A stretch of 64,000 nt of DNA, taken from NCBI GenBank assembly GCA_022702705.1, contig CM040428.1, positions 107,898,022-107,962,021 of the forward strand, written 5' to 3'. Within the stretch, counting starts at the first letter, position 1. Every line of letters begins with the position of its first letter. The stretch is from Papilionanthe hookeriana x Papilionanthe teres (taxonomy: Eukaryota > Streptophyta > Magnoliopsida > Asparagales > Orchidaceae). Under the pieces are notes generated by a model, which had not been told where the DNA came from, made no database searches, and worked only from the letters and a program-made list of their open reading frames with translations. Position numbers and translations under genes: made by a program. Below, piece by piece: positions 45,018 to 57,290 of this stretch.

Positions 45018-46200
45018 ATGGCTCCACGACAAAAGCGACGAATAGAATATGATGAAACTCGATTCATTAATGCGAGAGCACAAACTCGATATTTTCAAAA
45101 CATACAAGCAAGAAAATGCATACAAGATCGAGTTTTCAAGAATCCAGGAGGAGAAGTAGAACGAGTTATAAAGGAGCGAGGATGGGAAAACTTCTGCTAC
45201 GTAACCAACAGAGCAGCTGTAGAAGTTGTGAAGGAATTTTATACAAATTAACACAGGCTGAAGATGCACCGGTTAAGGTTAGAGGATTTTTGTAGATTTC
45301 AACGCTGCTAGAATAAACGCTTATTATGAAGTACGAGACACCTACATGAGCGAATATGAAACTTTTGGAACTATGGAAGGACCACTGGAAGAGGTGATCG
45401 ACTTTCTCACTGATGGGAAAGGAGTCTGGAAGTTAAAGCAGCGGGAATGGGTAAACTTCCCTCTTTCTATGCTAAATGCAACATCTAAAGCTTGACATTA
45501 TTTTATTTGTTCTACTTTGTTACGTACCTACCAACATAGTGAGGTAACAAGAGATAGAGCAGTTCTGAATTTCTGTTTTCAGAACCAGAAGAGTATTAAT
45601 GTGGGAAATGTTATATATAAAAACATATTAGCCACTGCTAGAAATGAAAGTGGAGGAGGACTAGGACATCCTGGTCTTATCTATGCACTTTGCCAATTAT
45701 CTGGGGTAGATTCAAGAGATGATGAGGAATGGATAAAGCCTATGAAACCCCTTACTCAGGCTAATATAAAGAAATATGAATCCCACGAAGGATGGAGATC
45801 GAGAACGAGGAGTTACATGCCTTCATCAAGTAGAGATATTCCCTCTACCAGTTATGATCCTCCCCAGCCTACCACTCCTACCCTTCAAGATCTGATGAAT
45901 GAGTTAACCATGAGTAGAAAGAGTTTTGAGTTATTTGGAGAAAATATGGAAAGAAGATTTGAGCATATAGATCAAAGGATCGGAGGCTTGGAGAGAAGGC
46001 ACGATTATGATAACGAATATCTCCAGCGACATTCAGAGTACGAGATTGCATACTATGAAGCTAAACGTCGATATAGGAGTGGTGATTTAGATGTTGTCTT
46101 TCCTGAGTGCCCCCGATATTCACAGTACCAGCCTGCTCAGCCTTCTCAGCCTAGAGATCAGGGTGATGACATAGTTTGGGATTTCGATGCAGAAGATTAG
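45018..46200 (+). pseudogene. Athila env-like frame, copy 2
   Basis: Starts MAPRQKRRIEYDETRF, with a basic N-terminus, then VIKERGWENFCYVTN and VEVVKEFYTN (open to 45251). Frames are disrupted to about 45516, and it is open again to 46200: VLNFCFQNQKSINVGNVIY, GGGLGHPGLIYALCQLSGV, a Ser/Pro/Thr-rich linker, a charged coiled-coil-like stretch (ENMERRFEHIDQRIGGLERR), then DLDVVFPECPRYSQYQPAQP and an acidic end. It pairs with copy 1 in domain order (GWENFC/HWEVFC, VVKEFY). The C-terminus matches the remnant at 1357-1511. Function unknown; no clear membrane segment. Confidence 0.83.
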
Positions 46201-47240
46201 AATCTTTATTTAGTTTGTTTGGTTTGTTTAGATTTGTTATTGTGCAAACTTTATTAATTACGTGTGTAATATTTTAGAACTTTACGTGGACTTTGGACTT
46301 AGTATGTTTGTTGGTTTGCTTGAGCGAGTGATATTAAATTTCTTATGTGTGTTAGATTAGTTGCAAATTTTTATATATATAGGATGTTAGTCTTTCTTTA
46401 ATGTATTGTTTAAATTTTAAATGTATGTGTAGTAATAGATTAAGTTTTCTTTGTTATGTTTGATAGTTATTTTAAAAATTTCCATCCACTGCACTTTCTT
46501 TTTAAATATTATATGTGGAAGAATACTAATAGTACGGAGTTACGTAAGTAATGAAAAGCCTGTGAAAATTTTAAAGAAAAGAAATACCTAAAGCTCAAAG
46601 GTATGATGAATTTTATTTATATACTTTCCCTTTTTCACTATGAAGTAAAGATAGAAAAATTTAAGTTTGGGGGAAGGTAAAAATACAAATTTAATTATTA
46701 AAATTGTTCTCAATTTCTATTGTCAAAAATTATTATTAAATGATTTTCTATCGTAGTTTTTCAATTCAATAAATATGAGTTACTTTATTCAATTATTATA
46801 TAAAGTTAAAAAAAATATTTCTAGTAATTCAATTAATTAATGGAATAAGATATTTGGTTAAAAGTAATAAAAATATAGTAAACTATTTAAAATAAGGGAA
46901 ACTATATTCTAAAAATTGAAAATTCTTAAGTATTTAAGTGAAAAAGAAATGATAGAAACTCAATGAAATAAAGACTATGAAATATATAAGCAAAGAAATA
47001 GTTTAAGTTCAAATTTAGGAAGAGAAATTGAAGTTCAAAATTATTAATAGGCTATCCAGATACAGTAATCCTCACTTGAAAAAGAAAAAGAAAAAGGAAA
47101 GAAAAGAAAAAAAAAGAAAAATATAAGTGAGGAGAAGCTTGAGGAGATGCCTTATCAAAAATTGGCTTCAATAGAATCAACCTAAAGAGTAGAACTTAAT
47201 TATTTCTAAACTTATATTTATGGATTAGTATTTTACTAAA
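46201..47240 (+). mobile_element. 3' non-coding interior of Athila, truncated
   Basis: Collinear with 1512-2640. It contains an internal polypurine tract (46664-46678) and the stem with purine loop (47069-47133). The Athila sequence stops near ATTTTACTAAATAG (about 47228-47241). The true polypurine tract and 3' LTR are absent, and LINE sequence begins at once. So a deletion removed the 3' end of the element and part of the LINE. Confidence 0.8.
47069..47133 (+). other. conserved stem with purine-only loop
   Basis: TCCTCACTT (47069-47077) and AAGTGAGGA (47125-47133) enclose a loop of A and G. Third example of the structure at 2414-2504 and 10960-11060. Confidence 0.6.
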
Positions 47241-49060
47241 TAGAATCAACCTGCTGCACCTGCTCAGGAGTTAACAAATTATTCAGGAGCCTGCAATTCT
47301 AGCAATTATCTGTCCAGAAATCTTTCACATAAGTATTGGACTGATCAGGTGTTGGGATAGCAGAAAGCTTTGTTCCATTCCAGACCCACTAATCCAGCCG
47401 AAAATTGATTTGTCCCTCCCCTAACTCCCAAATGAACAGATGTTCAGCTTTATCCTTTACTTTCAGCATAGCAATCCAAAGCCTGGAGTCCCCTATAGTT
47501 GGATGGTCCAATCTGCAGTATTTACCATGGAGAAATTTGGCCCACAGATTATCTTTTGCTCTGAACCTGATCCATAGCTTACGCATATTGGTGAAGCTCA
47601 GCTGATCAAAGCTCCTAAAGCCGAGGCCCCCTGCTCGAGTGGGTTTGCGAAAGTTGCTTGCCGAGGAAACCGAGTGAAACTGCTTGTGTTGTCCAGCCCA
47701 AAGGAATCTGTTAAAAAGCTTGCTAATCTGCATATTTGTGCTCTTCTTCATATAGAACATCTGGAGAGCATAGGAAGGGAGAGATTTAAGAATACTTTTT
47801 CAGCAAGGTTATCCTCCCATCATTTGAAAGGAAAGAGTTGGACCAGCTAGAAATTTGAGTTTTGATCTTTTCAATGTTCTCCTGAAATTGGGTCTGTTTA
47901 GATCTGTCTTTGATAAGATGAACTCCAAGATAGTTGATGGGGAGGGTTGCTGAGTGAAAACCAGTGTAATCAGCGATCCATCTTCTTAGATTAAGACTCA
48001 CATTTTTACTTGGGTAGAAAAGGCACTTATTGAGATTGAGTTCTAGCCCGAAACATCCACTAAAATGGTTTAAAGTCTTCGAACCACCCTGATAGCAGCT
48101 TTAGATGCCTTAGAAAATATAATAATATCATCGGCATATGATAGGTGGCTTACCCTAATGTTGGATTTGTGGTGATAGGCAAGGTGGGGAGAAGCGGCAA
48201 AAACATGATCCAAACTTCTAGACGAGATAGTCGAATGCTTTAGAATGAAAATAGTTGGGGAGAGAGGGTCTCCTTGTTTGATACCTCTTGAAGCACTGAA
48301 AAAACCATGTTTATTCCCATTCACAAGCACAGAATGAGCATTGCACTCTAACCACCTGCTGATGAGATGAACAAAGCTCGGTTGAAATCCTCTGGCAGAT
48401 AAAACATTTAATATGAACTTCCAGCTAATAGTATCATATGTTTTTTTTTATATCAAGTTTAAAAATGATATTGTGGCATCTGCACCTTCTGTCTAAGTCC
48501 AAAAGCATTTCCTGAGCCAAAAGGATATTATCTGAAATATTTCTTCCTTTAACAAAAGCAGCCTGGCTCTCACTTATAAGGTTGAATTCTTGATACAAGG
48601 ATTTTACTTAGCACATTGGACATCACAGAAGTTAAGCTGATAGTCTATAGTCACCCCAATTGTGTTTGATTTTATCTTTGGGAATGAGCACAATGGTGGA
48701 AGCAGAAAAATATTTAGGAGGGTCCATGCCTTGAAAGAATGCTTGCACAGCTTGAACAACATCTCGACCAGTAATAGACCAGCTAACCTTGTAAAAAGAG
48801 GATGTGAAGCCATCAGGGCCAACAACTTTAGAGTCTTCAATGGTATAAAGAGCACTCTTAATTTCATTTTGCTCAGGAATATCAGTTAAATGCAGTTCCT
48901 GCACATAATTATAGTTATCCTGAAATAGAAAATGTTGAATAGAAGTGGAGCTAGAGGGAACCTGTGTAAAAAGATTGCTAAAGTGTCTTTCAGCATCTCT
49001 AGCAATGTCAACAACATCAGTGATTTTGATTCCAGCTTCATTAGTAATGGTAAGGATCAT
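47241..49060 (-). pseudogene. LINE ORF2: reverse transcriptase and connector
   Basis: Reading leftwards on the minus strand: EDSKVVGPDGFTSSFYK and ASTIVLIPKD (RT fingers, 48632-49060), SRGIKQGDPLSPTIFIL, then LSYADDIIIF with the catalytic YADD at 48127-48138, INYLGVHLIKD, and the connector (FNRFLWAG, GGLGFRSF, LWAKFLHGKYC; 47389-47760). Several frameshifts and stops. This is a plant L1-type RT that copies its own RNA at a nicked target. About 70 codons expected before the zinc-binding domain at 35610 are missing at the Athila junction. Confidence 0.88.
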
Positions 49061-50145
49061 ATTACATTTTCTTTTGAAGTTGATATAAGCATGATAATAC
49101 TTAGTATTTCTGTCACCATCAATAAACTTGGCAGATGCAGCTTTCTGCTTATAAAATTCTGCCTAATAATTGACCTGTGTGAGCAGCTGTTCAGCTGCTC
49201 TGAATAAGTCAGCTTCATTCTTTTCCCCATGTAAGTAAGCAGCTTCAGTATGTGCAACCTCTATTTCTGCCTTTTGAATGTTATCCTAGAGATTCCCAAA
49301 AGTTGTCCAGTTCCAGCTGCTGAAATGTTTAGCAGCTAATTTATGAAAAGACCAAAGGTTTCCCCAAGGTGAGCTGCCCTGAATAGGTTTCCAAATCTTT
49401 GCCACTTTAGACAGAAATTCAGGGTGAAGAGTCCACATATTTTGGAATCTGATGTTCCGCCAGCCTTCCCACCAGAATTTTGTATGGAGATGAGTAATGG
49501 TCTGTGATCAGAGCAAACCATAGACAAATGAGTGACAAAAGTGAAAGGGAAAATCTGGGGCCAAGAGGAGTTTACCAAGACTCTATCCAATCTTTCCCAA
49601 GTATTCCCTCTTCTTCATGTGAAAGGGGGGCCAGTAAAGCCCAAGTCAAAGAGCTTAGCATTATTAATAAAAAGATTGAATCTGTTCATAGAAGAGGTAA
49701 GTGGGGGAGTACCACCTTTCTTCTCAGTTGAGGAAGAGAGGCAATTGAAGTCTCCCCCAACCATCCAGAAAGAGCTCATGCCATTGGCAATGGAGAGCAA
49801 GTCAGACCACAACAACTGTTGTTGGGCAGGAATGCAACTGGCATAAAGGAAGGTAGCAAAACCCAGCTGCTCCCCAATGGCAAATTGAAGGTGTATAAAT
49901 TGGGAGTTGTCTATAATGATAGACCATTATAACTCCTTCCTTGCAAAGACCCAAATCTTGTTGCTGAGATTAGCAAAACAGGTAAAATTTGGAAAGGACT
50001 TGACAATTTTACTTTTGTTTTTATGAACCATAGGTTCCATAAGTACAAAACACCATAATTTGTGTAATTTGACAAACTGTTTTATTCTGTTTAGAGAGGA
50101 AGGGTGAGCAGCCCCCCTAATATTCCAAAACATGAAGCTGATCAT
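49061..50145 (-). pseudogene. LINE ORF2: APE-type endonuclease
   Basis: The ATG at 50145 starts MISFMFWNIRGAAHPSS, with the WNIRG signature. Then come LEPMVHKNK-like, SFWMVGGDFNCLSS (the DFN motif), FDLGFTGPPFT and a SDHRPLLI end. One interruption near 49830-49930 and shifts after 49590 break it. The enzyme nicks the target DNA to prime reverse transcription. It precedes RT in the same ORF. Confidence 0.87.
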
Positions 50146-50212
50146 TGAGAGATATTTTTTCCCTTCCCCCTAGTTCTACGGTGAGGGGCTTGAGGGCTAT
50201 CTGGGGGATCTC

Positions 50213-51426
50213 CTAGAGACTGAAGTCCAAGTAATCCCTGCAGTTCAGTTTTGTTTTTCTTCTCTTGCTATTTTTCTGTATCTGCCAAGCACTATGAAAA
50301 TTATCAGTTGCCTCCTTGATTTGGTCTGTAGCAATTTCCACTGTATTTTCAGGAACTGGAATTGATCTTATGAGACCCAGAGGGCTGGAAACATCAATTG
50401 GTTCAGCTTCTTGTTCATCCATGATTTCTGTCAGATCTTTTTCCATACCATGGCCCTCTAGTCTGCCAACCTCATGGCCTTCCAGAGAGTTGGCATCTCT
50501 GAGGGTTTGCTCCAGATTGGTGTCTTCTATAGGAACTTCAGGAGAGGTAGTAGAGATGGCAGGTAGAGCATCTGCCCTCTTACTAGACCCAGCTTTCTTC
50601 TTTGAAGGGGGTGGAGTCTGTAACACTGATCCATCAAATGGCCAAACATTCTACAATGCTTGCAATAGTGTGGTTTGAACTCCACTTCAACTTCCTTCCA
50701 AAACCCCTCTTCTGGAACATCTTCATCTGTTCTAATCCAAATCTTCTGAATATCAGGTAATGTTATATCTCTTTCTACCAGTACTCTAGCTGCAGCTGGT
50801 CTTGCCATATCAAAAGTGTGAGTGTCAATTTTTAGTGGAGTGCACAATGCTTGGCTTATATTAAACATGGCATTTTGATTATATAGTTGAATAAGTAGAT
50901 CTGGAAATTTGAACCACATTGGGATGATTGGTGGCTCTTTAGAAGGATCAAAATCTGGTGTCCATTTCAAAACTTTCATGTAAGTGCCGACGAATCGGTA
51001 TTGATTGTTTCCCAAAAATTCTAGCATAGTCCTCCTCATTGGAATGTCTTATCGGCAGATGTCTCCCATCTAAAAGGCACAGCTTCCAGCTGCCAACAAG
51101 ATTTAATTCATCAAAGAATTTCCTCACATATTCCATTTTGGGGTTCCCCATTTGGAATTTACCAATCAAACAAAATTTAACAGCCTCATTTAGGCAGTTC
51201 ATATCCTGTTTAGAGAACAAAACAGCAGGCAGGCCATCCTTGGAACCCAAAGGCCTGATGAAATGACTATTACCTTTGCCTGCAGCAGTATCATGCATCT
51301 CTTGGGGAAAAACCAAATGCTCAAAGGAACTTGCCCTTTCCCCACAACTCCAGCATAGGTGGCTTTAGCCCACATAGTATTGGTGGAGCTGTCAATAGGG
51401 AAAAGTCTGGTAGAGGGGTTGGCCAT
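50213..51426 (-). pseudogene. LINE ORF1: DUF4283 and CCHC zinc knuckle
   Basis: Probable ATG at 51424-51426. The N-terminal part is shifted in frame near 51300. The DUF4283 region (VKFCLIGKFQMGNPKMEYV, LLDGRHLPIRHSNEEDYAR) is followed by MKVLKWTPDFDP, IPMWFKFPDLLIQL, ARVLVERDITLPDIQ and the knuckle CKHCRMFGHLMDQC (complete CCHC). A Ser/Pro- and acid-rich tail with a basic end (SKRRKTKLN) finishes the frame. A second shift lies near 50600. It is thought to bind the LINE RNA. Confidence 0.85.
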
Positions 51427-51857
51427 CGAGCAGCGCCCCGATACCGAGCCCGAGAAACAAGCTGATCCCAAGCGGACCGGAAAGAAACAGAGAAGTAGCC
51501 AGCCCAATAGCAAAAACTACCTAGGCAAGACGAAAAAACACAAAGGACAACAAAATTTCCAGGGAGGAAGAAACTAAAGCAGACCAGGACAAACCAGTAA
51601 AGCAGAAGCCCCCAGAAAGTCACCAAGAAACAAACACAAGATCAATGGAACAGTAACACCTCAGAAATTTAAAATCAAGAAAGCCCGGGAAGGCCAAGAA
51701 CAAAGGGAAACAAAGGAGACACCAAGCCCAACTCAAAACAGGCTGCAGGAACAGGAAGTCCAAACAGAAGGGAAACTTACCAGCTCCGGCCAGGGTCACA
51801 GCTGCCATTGACACCCAGCAAACCCTAGCAGACACTCTCTCACCTCAGCCGCCACCA
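51427..51857 (-). other. 5' UTR of the minus-strand LINE
   Basis: GC-balanced sequence with T-rich stretches on the minus strand and no gene. It starts about CCATGGTGGCGGCTGAGG at 51857. The next base to the right already belongs to a plus-strand LINE fragment, so the two elements stand head to head. The exact border is uncertain by a few bases. Confidence 0.6.
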
Positions 51858-53350
51858 TGGTTTATGAACTCAGATATATGAGTTTTATCTTCCATTGTAA
51901 ACAATGGATTAGATTCAGAATGCAGAAATCTTTATGGGCTAGATTTTTATTTGGGAAGTATTGTCATAGAGGAGTCCATCCTTCACAGGTTCAGCCTAAA
52001 ATTGGGGATTCAAAGAACTGGAAAGAGTTGCTTGAAAGTAAGGGATAAAGTCTGAAGATCTGTTTGTTTGGGAAGTAGAGAGGGAATATAAATTTCGGTA
52101 TGATAATTGGCTACTAAATGGTATGTCCGAAAGAACAAAGAGGATTAAATTCAAAATACTTGAGGGTTGCTTGATTGTTGGTCTAACGAGTAAATGGAAT
52201 TATGATATGGTCCGGAGGTTGGTGAATAATGATGATGCTAAAATAATTTTTAATACTCCTTTTATGCCTTCCAAAAATGACGGATTGGTAACTAAGAATG
52301 CTTCTAGCCATTCTTTGTCCAAATTCATTTACAATAAATATTTCTGCTGGTGCTAAGAATGAATGGGGGGGTCTTATTTGGAACAAATTCTTATCATCTT
52401 CTATTTCTTTCTTTTGTTGGAGATTGTTTAAAAAATTATTGCCTACGGATGATATTCGAAATTGAAAGGGTTAAGAGGCCCTTCTATGTGTCATCTTTGC
52501 CATAATGAGGAGGAAAGTTTAAATCATATATTTATGCATTGTCGTTTCTCTCGGAATATTTGGAAGGGGTTCTTGGATATCTAAATTCAGGTCATCTTTT
52601 TCACAATTGGATTAATATTTACGCTTGCTGGAATGATTGGAAATTACAAAGGGAGTTTTACATCCCTTTGATAATTTTTTGGTTTATTTGGGTTACAAGG
52701 AACAATTGGATTCATGATAAAAAATTCCCATCCGTTAATATTACTATTGCTCATTGTTTGGCATATGTTTTTAAGATTCATAAGTATATCGGAGATTCTA
52801 GTTTTAATCAAGGAAGGAAAATTCAAGTTCGGTATATTGGAGGAAACCTATTAATGGTTGGTTTAAAATCAATACTTGATGGAAGTCTTAAGGGTCTTTC
52901 AGCAGGTATTGGGGAGTGTGTAGAGATCATAAAGGTGATTGTTTGTGGTATTTCTCTTCTCCTATGGCTTCTACAAATATTCGGAGATTGAAGCAATACT
53001 TGTTTATTGGAGCTTAAAAATTGCTATTCAAATGAATTCACTATGGTCATGTGGAGATGGATTGTCTTCAATTGGTCAATATATTTACGAATGTTTCGAA
53101 TCTCCTTGGTTCTTACTTCATTGGATCAACAAAATCAAAATCCTAGCTTCTAATTTAAATGTTACTTGGAGTCATATTCTAAGGGAAGGGAATCAACCGG
53201 CTAATTATTTAGCTAAAAAGGCCTTGGAGTCTTCTTTAGTTTCTTATTCTTCTTCTATTTTTGGTTTTTTCAAGGTGTTGCTCCATGGGGATACTTTAGA
53301 TTATCCTCATGTTAGATGTAATTAACTGCTTTTTCAATAAATCATCTTTT

Positions 53351-53387
<37 letters not shown>
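51858..53387 (+). pseudogene. 5'-truncated plus-strand LINE: connector, zinc-binding, RNase H, tail
   Basis: Starts inside the connector after RT (KQWIRFRMQKSLWARFLFGKYC). Then come decayed frames, the zinc-binding CHLCHNEEESLNH-like and FMHC-like region (about 52485-52560), a tryptophan-rich stretch (IIFWFIWVTRNNW), and RNase H pieces with a C-terminal HILREGNQPANYLAKKALE (about 53170-53230). The stop is at 53325, then a short 3' UTR and the (TA)n tail (53356-53387). 5' truncation is usual for LINEs. Confidence 0.83.
53356..53387. repeat. (TA)n tail of the plus-strand LINE
   Basis: About 16 TA units, right after GGTAA and before the start of the next LINE. Confidence 0.7.
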
Positions 53388-53390
<3 letters not shown>

Positions 53391-53677
53391 CATGGAGGAT
53401 GGGGATGAGAGAGAAGCTCCTAATTTTTAGGGAGGTTTCTTGAGGCGATTTCTAATCTCCTCAGGTTTTTCTGTTTCTTCTACTGTTTTGTTCTTGAATT
53501 GCTTGGGTTCCATTGATTTGAAGGTTCTTTCTGAGGTTTTTCTTCTTCCCGGGCATTTGTTTTCAAATCCTGGACTTCTCTTTTTCTGTTTTTGATAGCT
53601 ATATCTCTTTTCTGGGTTCTTGATTATCCTTCCAGGATTTATTTTGCTTCACTGTTTTTGGTGATTCTTGTTTCCTG
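53388..53677 (+). other. 5' UTR of the second plus-strand LINE
   Basis: T-rich, non-coding, between the (TA)n tail of the preceding LINE and the ATG at 53678. It could include an internal promoter, but I see no defined element. Confidence 0.5.
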
Positions 53678-54634
53678 ATGGCTGATTTGAATACTAGCAA
53701 AGCTACTTTTCTTGAAGTTGCTGGTAAGGGCATCTCTGAACAGCAAGACAAGCTAACCTTCCCTCAATCTTATCATGACACGAGTCAGCGGGAAAGGTGA
53801 TTGTCAATTCATCAAACAAGTGGTTAAGAAGGGTGGTAAGCACTGCCCTTATTTTCTACGATTCGAATTATCATCTGCGGTGGATGTTCATAAATTCAAA
53901 TTAATTGGTAAATTCCAATATGGTCATCCAAAAATGGATAACATTAGAAGGATTTTTGAAGGGCTGAAATTGGTAGGGAATTGGAAGGTTGGTTTATTTG
54001 ATGGTAGGCACATTATGATTCATCTTTCAAAAGAAGAAGATTATGCTTAATCTTTTTCCGGAAATTTATTATGATAGAAGGGAGATATATGAAGATCTTG
54101 AAATGGTCCCCTAACTTTGATCCAAATCAAGAAGCTCCTATTATTCCTATTTGGTATAGGCTTCCCAACTTGAAACATCATTTTTTCAATCATCAAGTTA
54201 TTTATGCTATAGGGACTGCCATAGGGAGACCTTTAAAATTGGATATGTCTACATTCAATCTTTCTAAACCATCCTTAGCCAGAATTCTTGTGGAAAGAGA
54301 CATCACTCTCCCTGAAATTGATGAAATTTGGCTTGGTTCTCCTCATATTGGCTATTGGCAACCCATATTTGTGGAACAAAAGCCTTCTTATTGTTACCAT
54401 TGTAGAATGTTTGGACATTCTAAAGAAGGTCATTATAGATTGAAACCGACCTTAAACTTGTTAAAAATGTTAAATCTTCTATATTGGCTAAGGATAGTAC
54501 ATTGCCTGAAGGGTCTTTAGCAGCTGGAGATCAAATTGGACAAACTACAGCCAATAACAAATCTGCTGGGATTATTGATATTGTTTGTGCTACAGATTCT
54601 GGTAATCAAATTTTGCTATCGGAAACTGCTGATG
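53678..54634 (+). pseudogene. LINE ORF1, first part (split by giant LTR)
   Basis: The ATG at 53678 begins MADLNTSKATFLEVAGK. A frame change near 53775 leads into the DUF4283 part (LIGKFQYGHPKMDNIRRIF, LFDGRHIMIHLSKEEDYA, stop 54050). It goes on from 54071 with YMKILKWSPNFDPNQEAPII, ARILVERDITLPEID and a knuckle CYHCRMFGHSKEGH. Here the last ligand is His where the minus-strand LINE has Cys. A shift near 54440 leads to the frame that runs into the giant element at 54635. The rest is at 62282-62844. Confidence 0.83.
54630..54634 (+). repeat. target-site duplication TGATG, left copy
   Basis: TGATG directly before the giant element; repeated at 62277-62281. Joining the LINE across one copy keeps the reading frame (TADGSQD). 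Confidence 0.85.
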
Positions 54635-56734
54635 TGTCGGCATATTTTTAGGTTGTGTTTTATTTTGAAGAGGGGTCGCCTAACAGAAATCTGTCGGCGA
54701 ATTTTTAATTTAATTAAAATAAATAATTCGGAAAGTAGTATTTGATTTTGAAAATAATTTTAAATTTGAAGGTTTTAAGATATGAGATTAAACCGATCTC
54801 ACGTCCGAAATAGTTTATATAAACGAGCACCGCACCATGAACCGTGTATCTATCCCTAAGGATAGACACAGCATGACGGTGGGGCTCGATTAAATAAACT
54901 AGAAGATTTGTGACACCGTTTGGTCTGCGAACCAATTTTATAAGCCGACAAAATTCCCTTATTTAATATGAAAACATTAAACGGGGTTTATATTACACGG
55001 GTTCTTGAAAATTCCCTGTAAGGGCAAGCCACTATAGTTAATTACATCTTAAGTGACGGGAATCACCTAAGAAAACTCTCGATAATAATCGATAATTACG
55101 TTTTCAAGAATTTGAAAGTTTAAGTTTTCGAGGATTGAAGTTTTGAATTTCAATAGGGAATGGATCAAGTTTAGAACATTTTGTTTTGTGAATCCGAAAG
55201 GAAGAAAAGTAGGAGAAATCACGGATTCGAAGTGAACTTCGGTAATTTCCCGACTATCCTATTGTTTGGCTTAGATTTAGGAAAATCCTAATGTTTATTT
55301 AAAAGTTTTGATTTTGTCAATTTTAATTAATTAGGACTTATATTTATATGATAAAATCATACAAATAGCCTCGAAGATGTGAGGGTTTATTGTCGTACCG
55401 GACGACTACCTCGGAATCCTAAGGACCGGTTAGGGCTTAATTTGCGATACAAGCGCCTAACGAAGAATTGAGGATTTATGTTGCACTTGAGCGAACTACC
55501 TCGAAGTCTATGGCTTTGTTATTTAATTCTAGGAAAGTTTTCTTGAAGTAGACTCGAGTTTTGCTTGATGACGATGGCCGTCTTTGCCCACCATGCTACG
55601 AGCTCCTTATTGTTGCGGAGGTTTAGTTTTAGAAATCATAAATTAGGAGATGAGAAAAGTGTTTTGGTTTAGAGAAGTCTTAATTTTCCGAGTGTTTTTT
55701 GTGTTTTGATTAAAACAAATCTTAAAGTTGATTATAACGACACCGGTTAAGATCCGCGGTTCCATCCTTCAGGCATCATTATTTTATCGGATTCACTTAG
55801 TCGAGATGAATTTGCTAAACTCGTTGAATGAGTTCCACACTTTCATTTAGGCAGTGGGAAATCCCGTTAGCAACACGTAGGTTACATCATCCGAGGTATT
55901 CCCGATCATCCAACAGGACGTTTTAATTTAATTGTAATTGTAGTTTTGTGTTCTGTTTGTTATTAAATTTTGAGTTGTTTTATATTTTGAAATGTTGTGG
56001 CGGTGAATTTTATCTTGCAATGACTTTTAACTTAGTTTTTGGTTTCAGTTTTAGGGTACATCCTAAAGGTGTGGGTTTTCATGCTAGCTGTTGTTTTATC
56101 ATGCGAGAAAAATAAAGTACATTTGCGAAAGTAAATTGCGGGAAAGTAAATTGCAAGAAAGTAAATTGCAATAAAATAAAGCGTACTGGAGGGTCTTCCC
56201 GTCATCCGAAGCTACACTTAAAACACAATTAGAATATTTAAGCAAGTTCCTAGGTAAAGGCTAAGGGAAGGGTTATGGTTTTCTACCAAATTCCTAATCT
56301 ATATTTAGTCGATTTCTATGACGTACTAGGTCTTTTGTATTTTTTTGAAGACGATTTTCTTCATCGAAGAATAATTAAATTCGATTGTTCTTATAAACAT
56401 CCTATCGTATCGAGGAAGTGCTTAAGACATATCTTAAACATCTTTTCGATATTGCTAGAATTGTTTTAAGTCCAAATGAATTCGATTATATAAATGAATT
56501 AATCGTCAGGGATTCGAGTTTTGTTAACTTACTCGGTGAACTAGGACATTTGAATATCACTATAAGTGAAGTAACATTTCATTTAATGTTACGTTTAGGA
56601 GTTATAATAACCAAAGCTTTCGAGGGTAAATTGGTATTGAATGATTTGATTTAAGTTAATGGGTTTAAATTTGGAATAGTGTTCGAGTTATTTTAGATTT
56701 ATTTTGAATTCTTTATGTCTTTAGTGATGTTATA

Positions 56735-57290
56735 TTTAATTTAATTTAATTTAATTTAATTTTATTTAATTCAATATAGTTCGATTTAATTTGATTTGAT
56801 GTTTAATTAATTTGATTTGATTTAATTTTAATTTAATTTGATTTAATTTAATTTAATTTAATTTAATTATTTAATTTAATTTAATTTGATTTAATTTACT
56901 TAATTTAATTTAATTTAATTTAATTATTCAATTTAATTTAATTAATTTAATTTAATTTAATTTAATTATTTAATTTAATTTAATTTGATTTAATTTAATT
57001 TAATTTAATTTAATTTAATTTAATTATTCAATTTAATTTAATTAATTTAATTTAATTTAATTTATTTATTTAATTTAATTTAATTTTATTTAATTTAATT
57101 TAATTTAATTTGATTGTTTAATTTAATTCAATTTATTTAATTTAATTTAATTTAGTTTAATTTAATTGTTTAATTTAATTTAATTTAATTTAATTTAATT
57201 ATTTAATTTAATTTAATTTGATTTAATTTAATTTAATTATTTAATTTAATTTTAATTTAATTTTATTATTTTTTTAATTTTAATTGAATT
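56735..57290 (-). repeat. (AAATT)n pentanucleotide array, copy 2
   Basis: TTTAATTTAATT-type repeats on the plus strand, about 555 bases, with local higher-order copies such as AATTATTCAATTTAATT. It lies in the same element position as 17836-18160 but is about 1.7 times longer. Confidence 0.85.

Noticed and set aside
49504..49846. Plus-strand frames of 75-104 codons within the LINE endonuclease
   Set aside because: Shadows of the minus-strand LINE ORF2.
51857..53387. Twin-priming (internal inversion) of one LINE to explain the head-to-head arrangement
   Set aside because: The two parts overlap in content (connector and RNase H are present in both) and belong to different subfamilies, so they are two elements.
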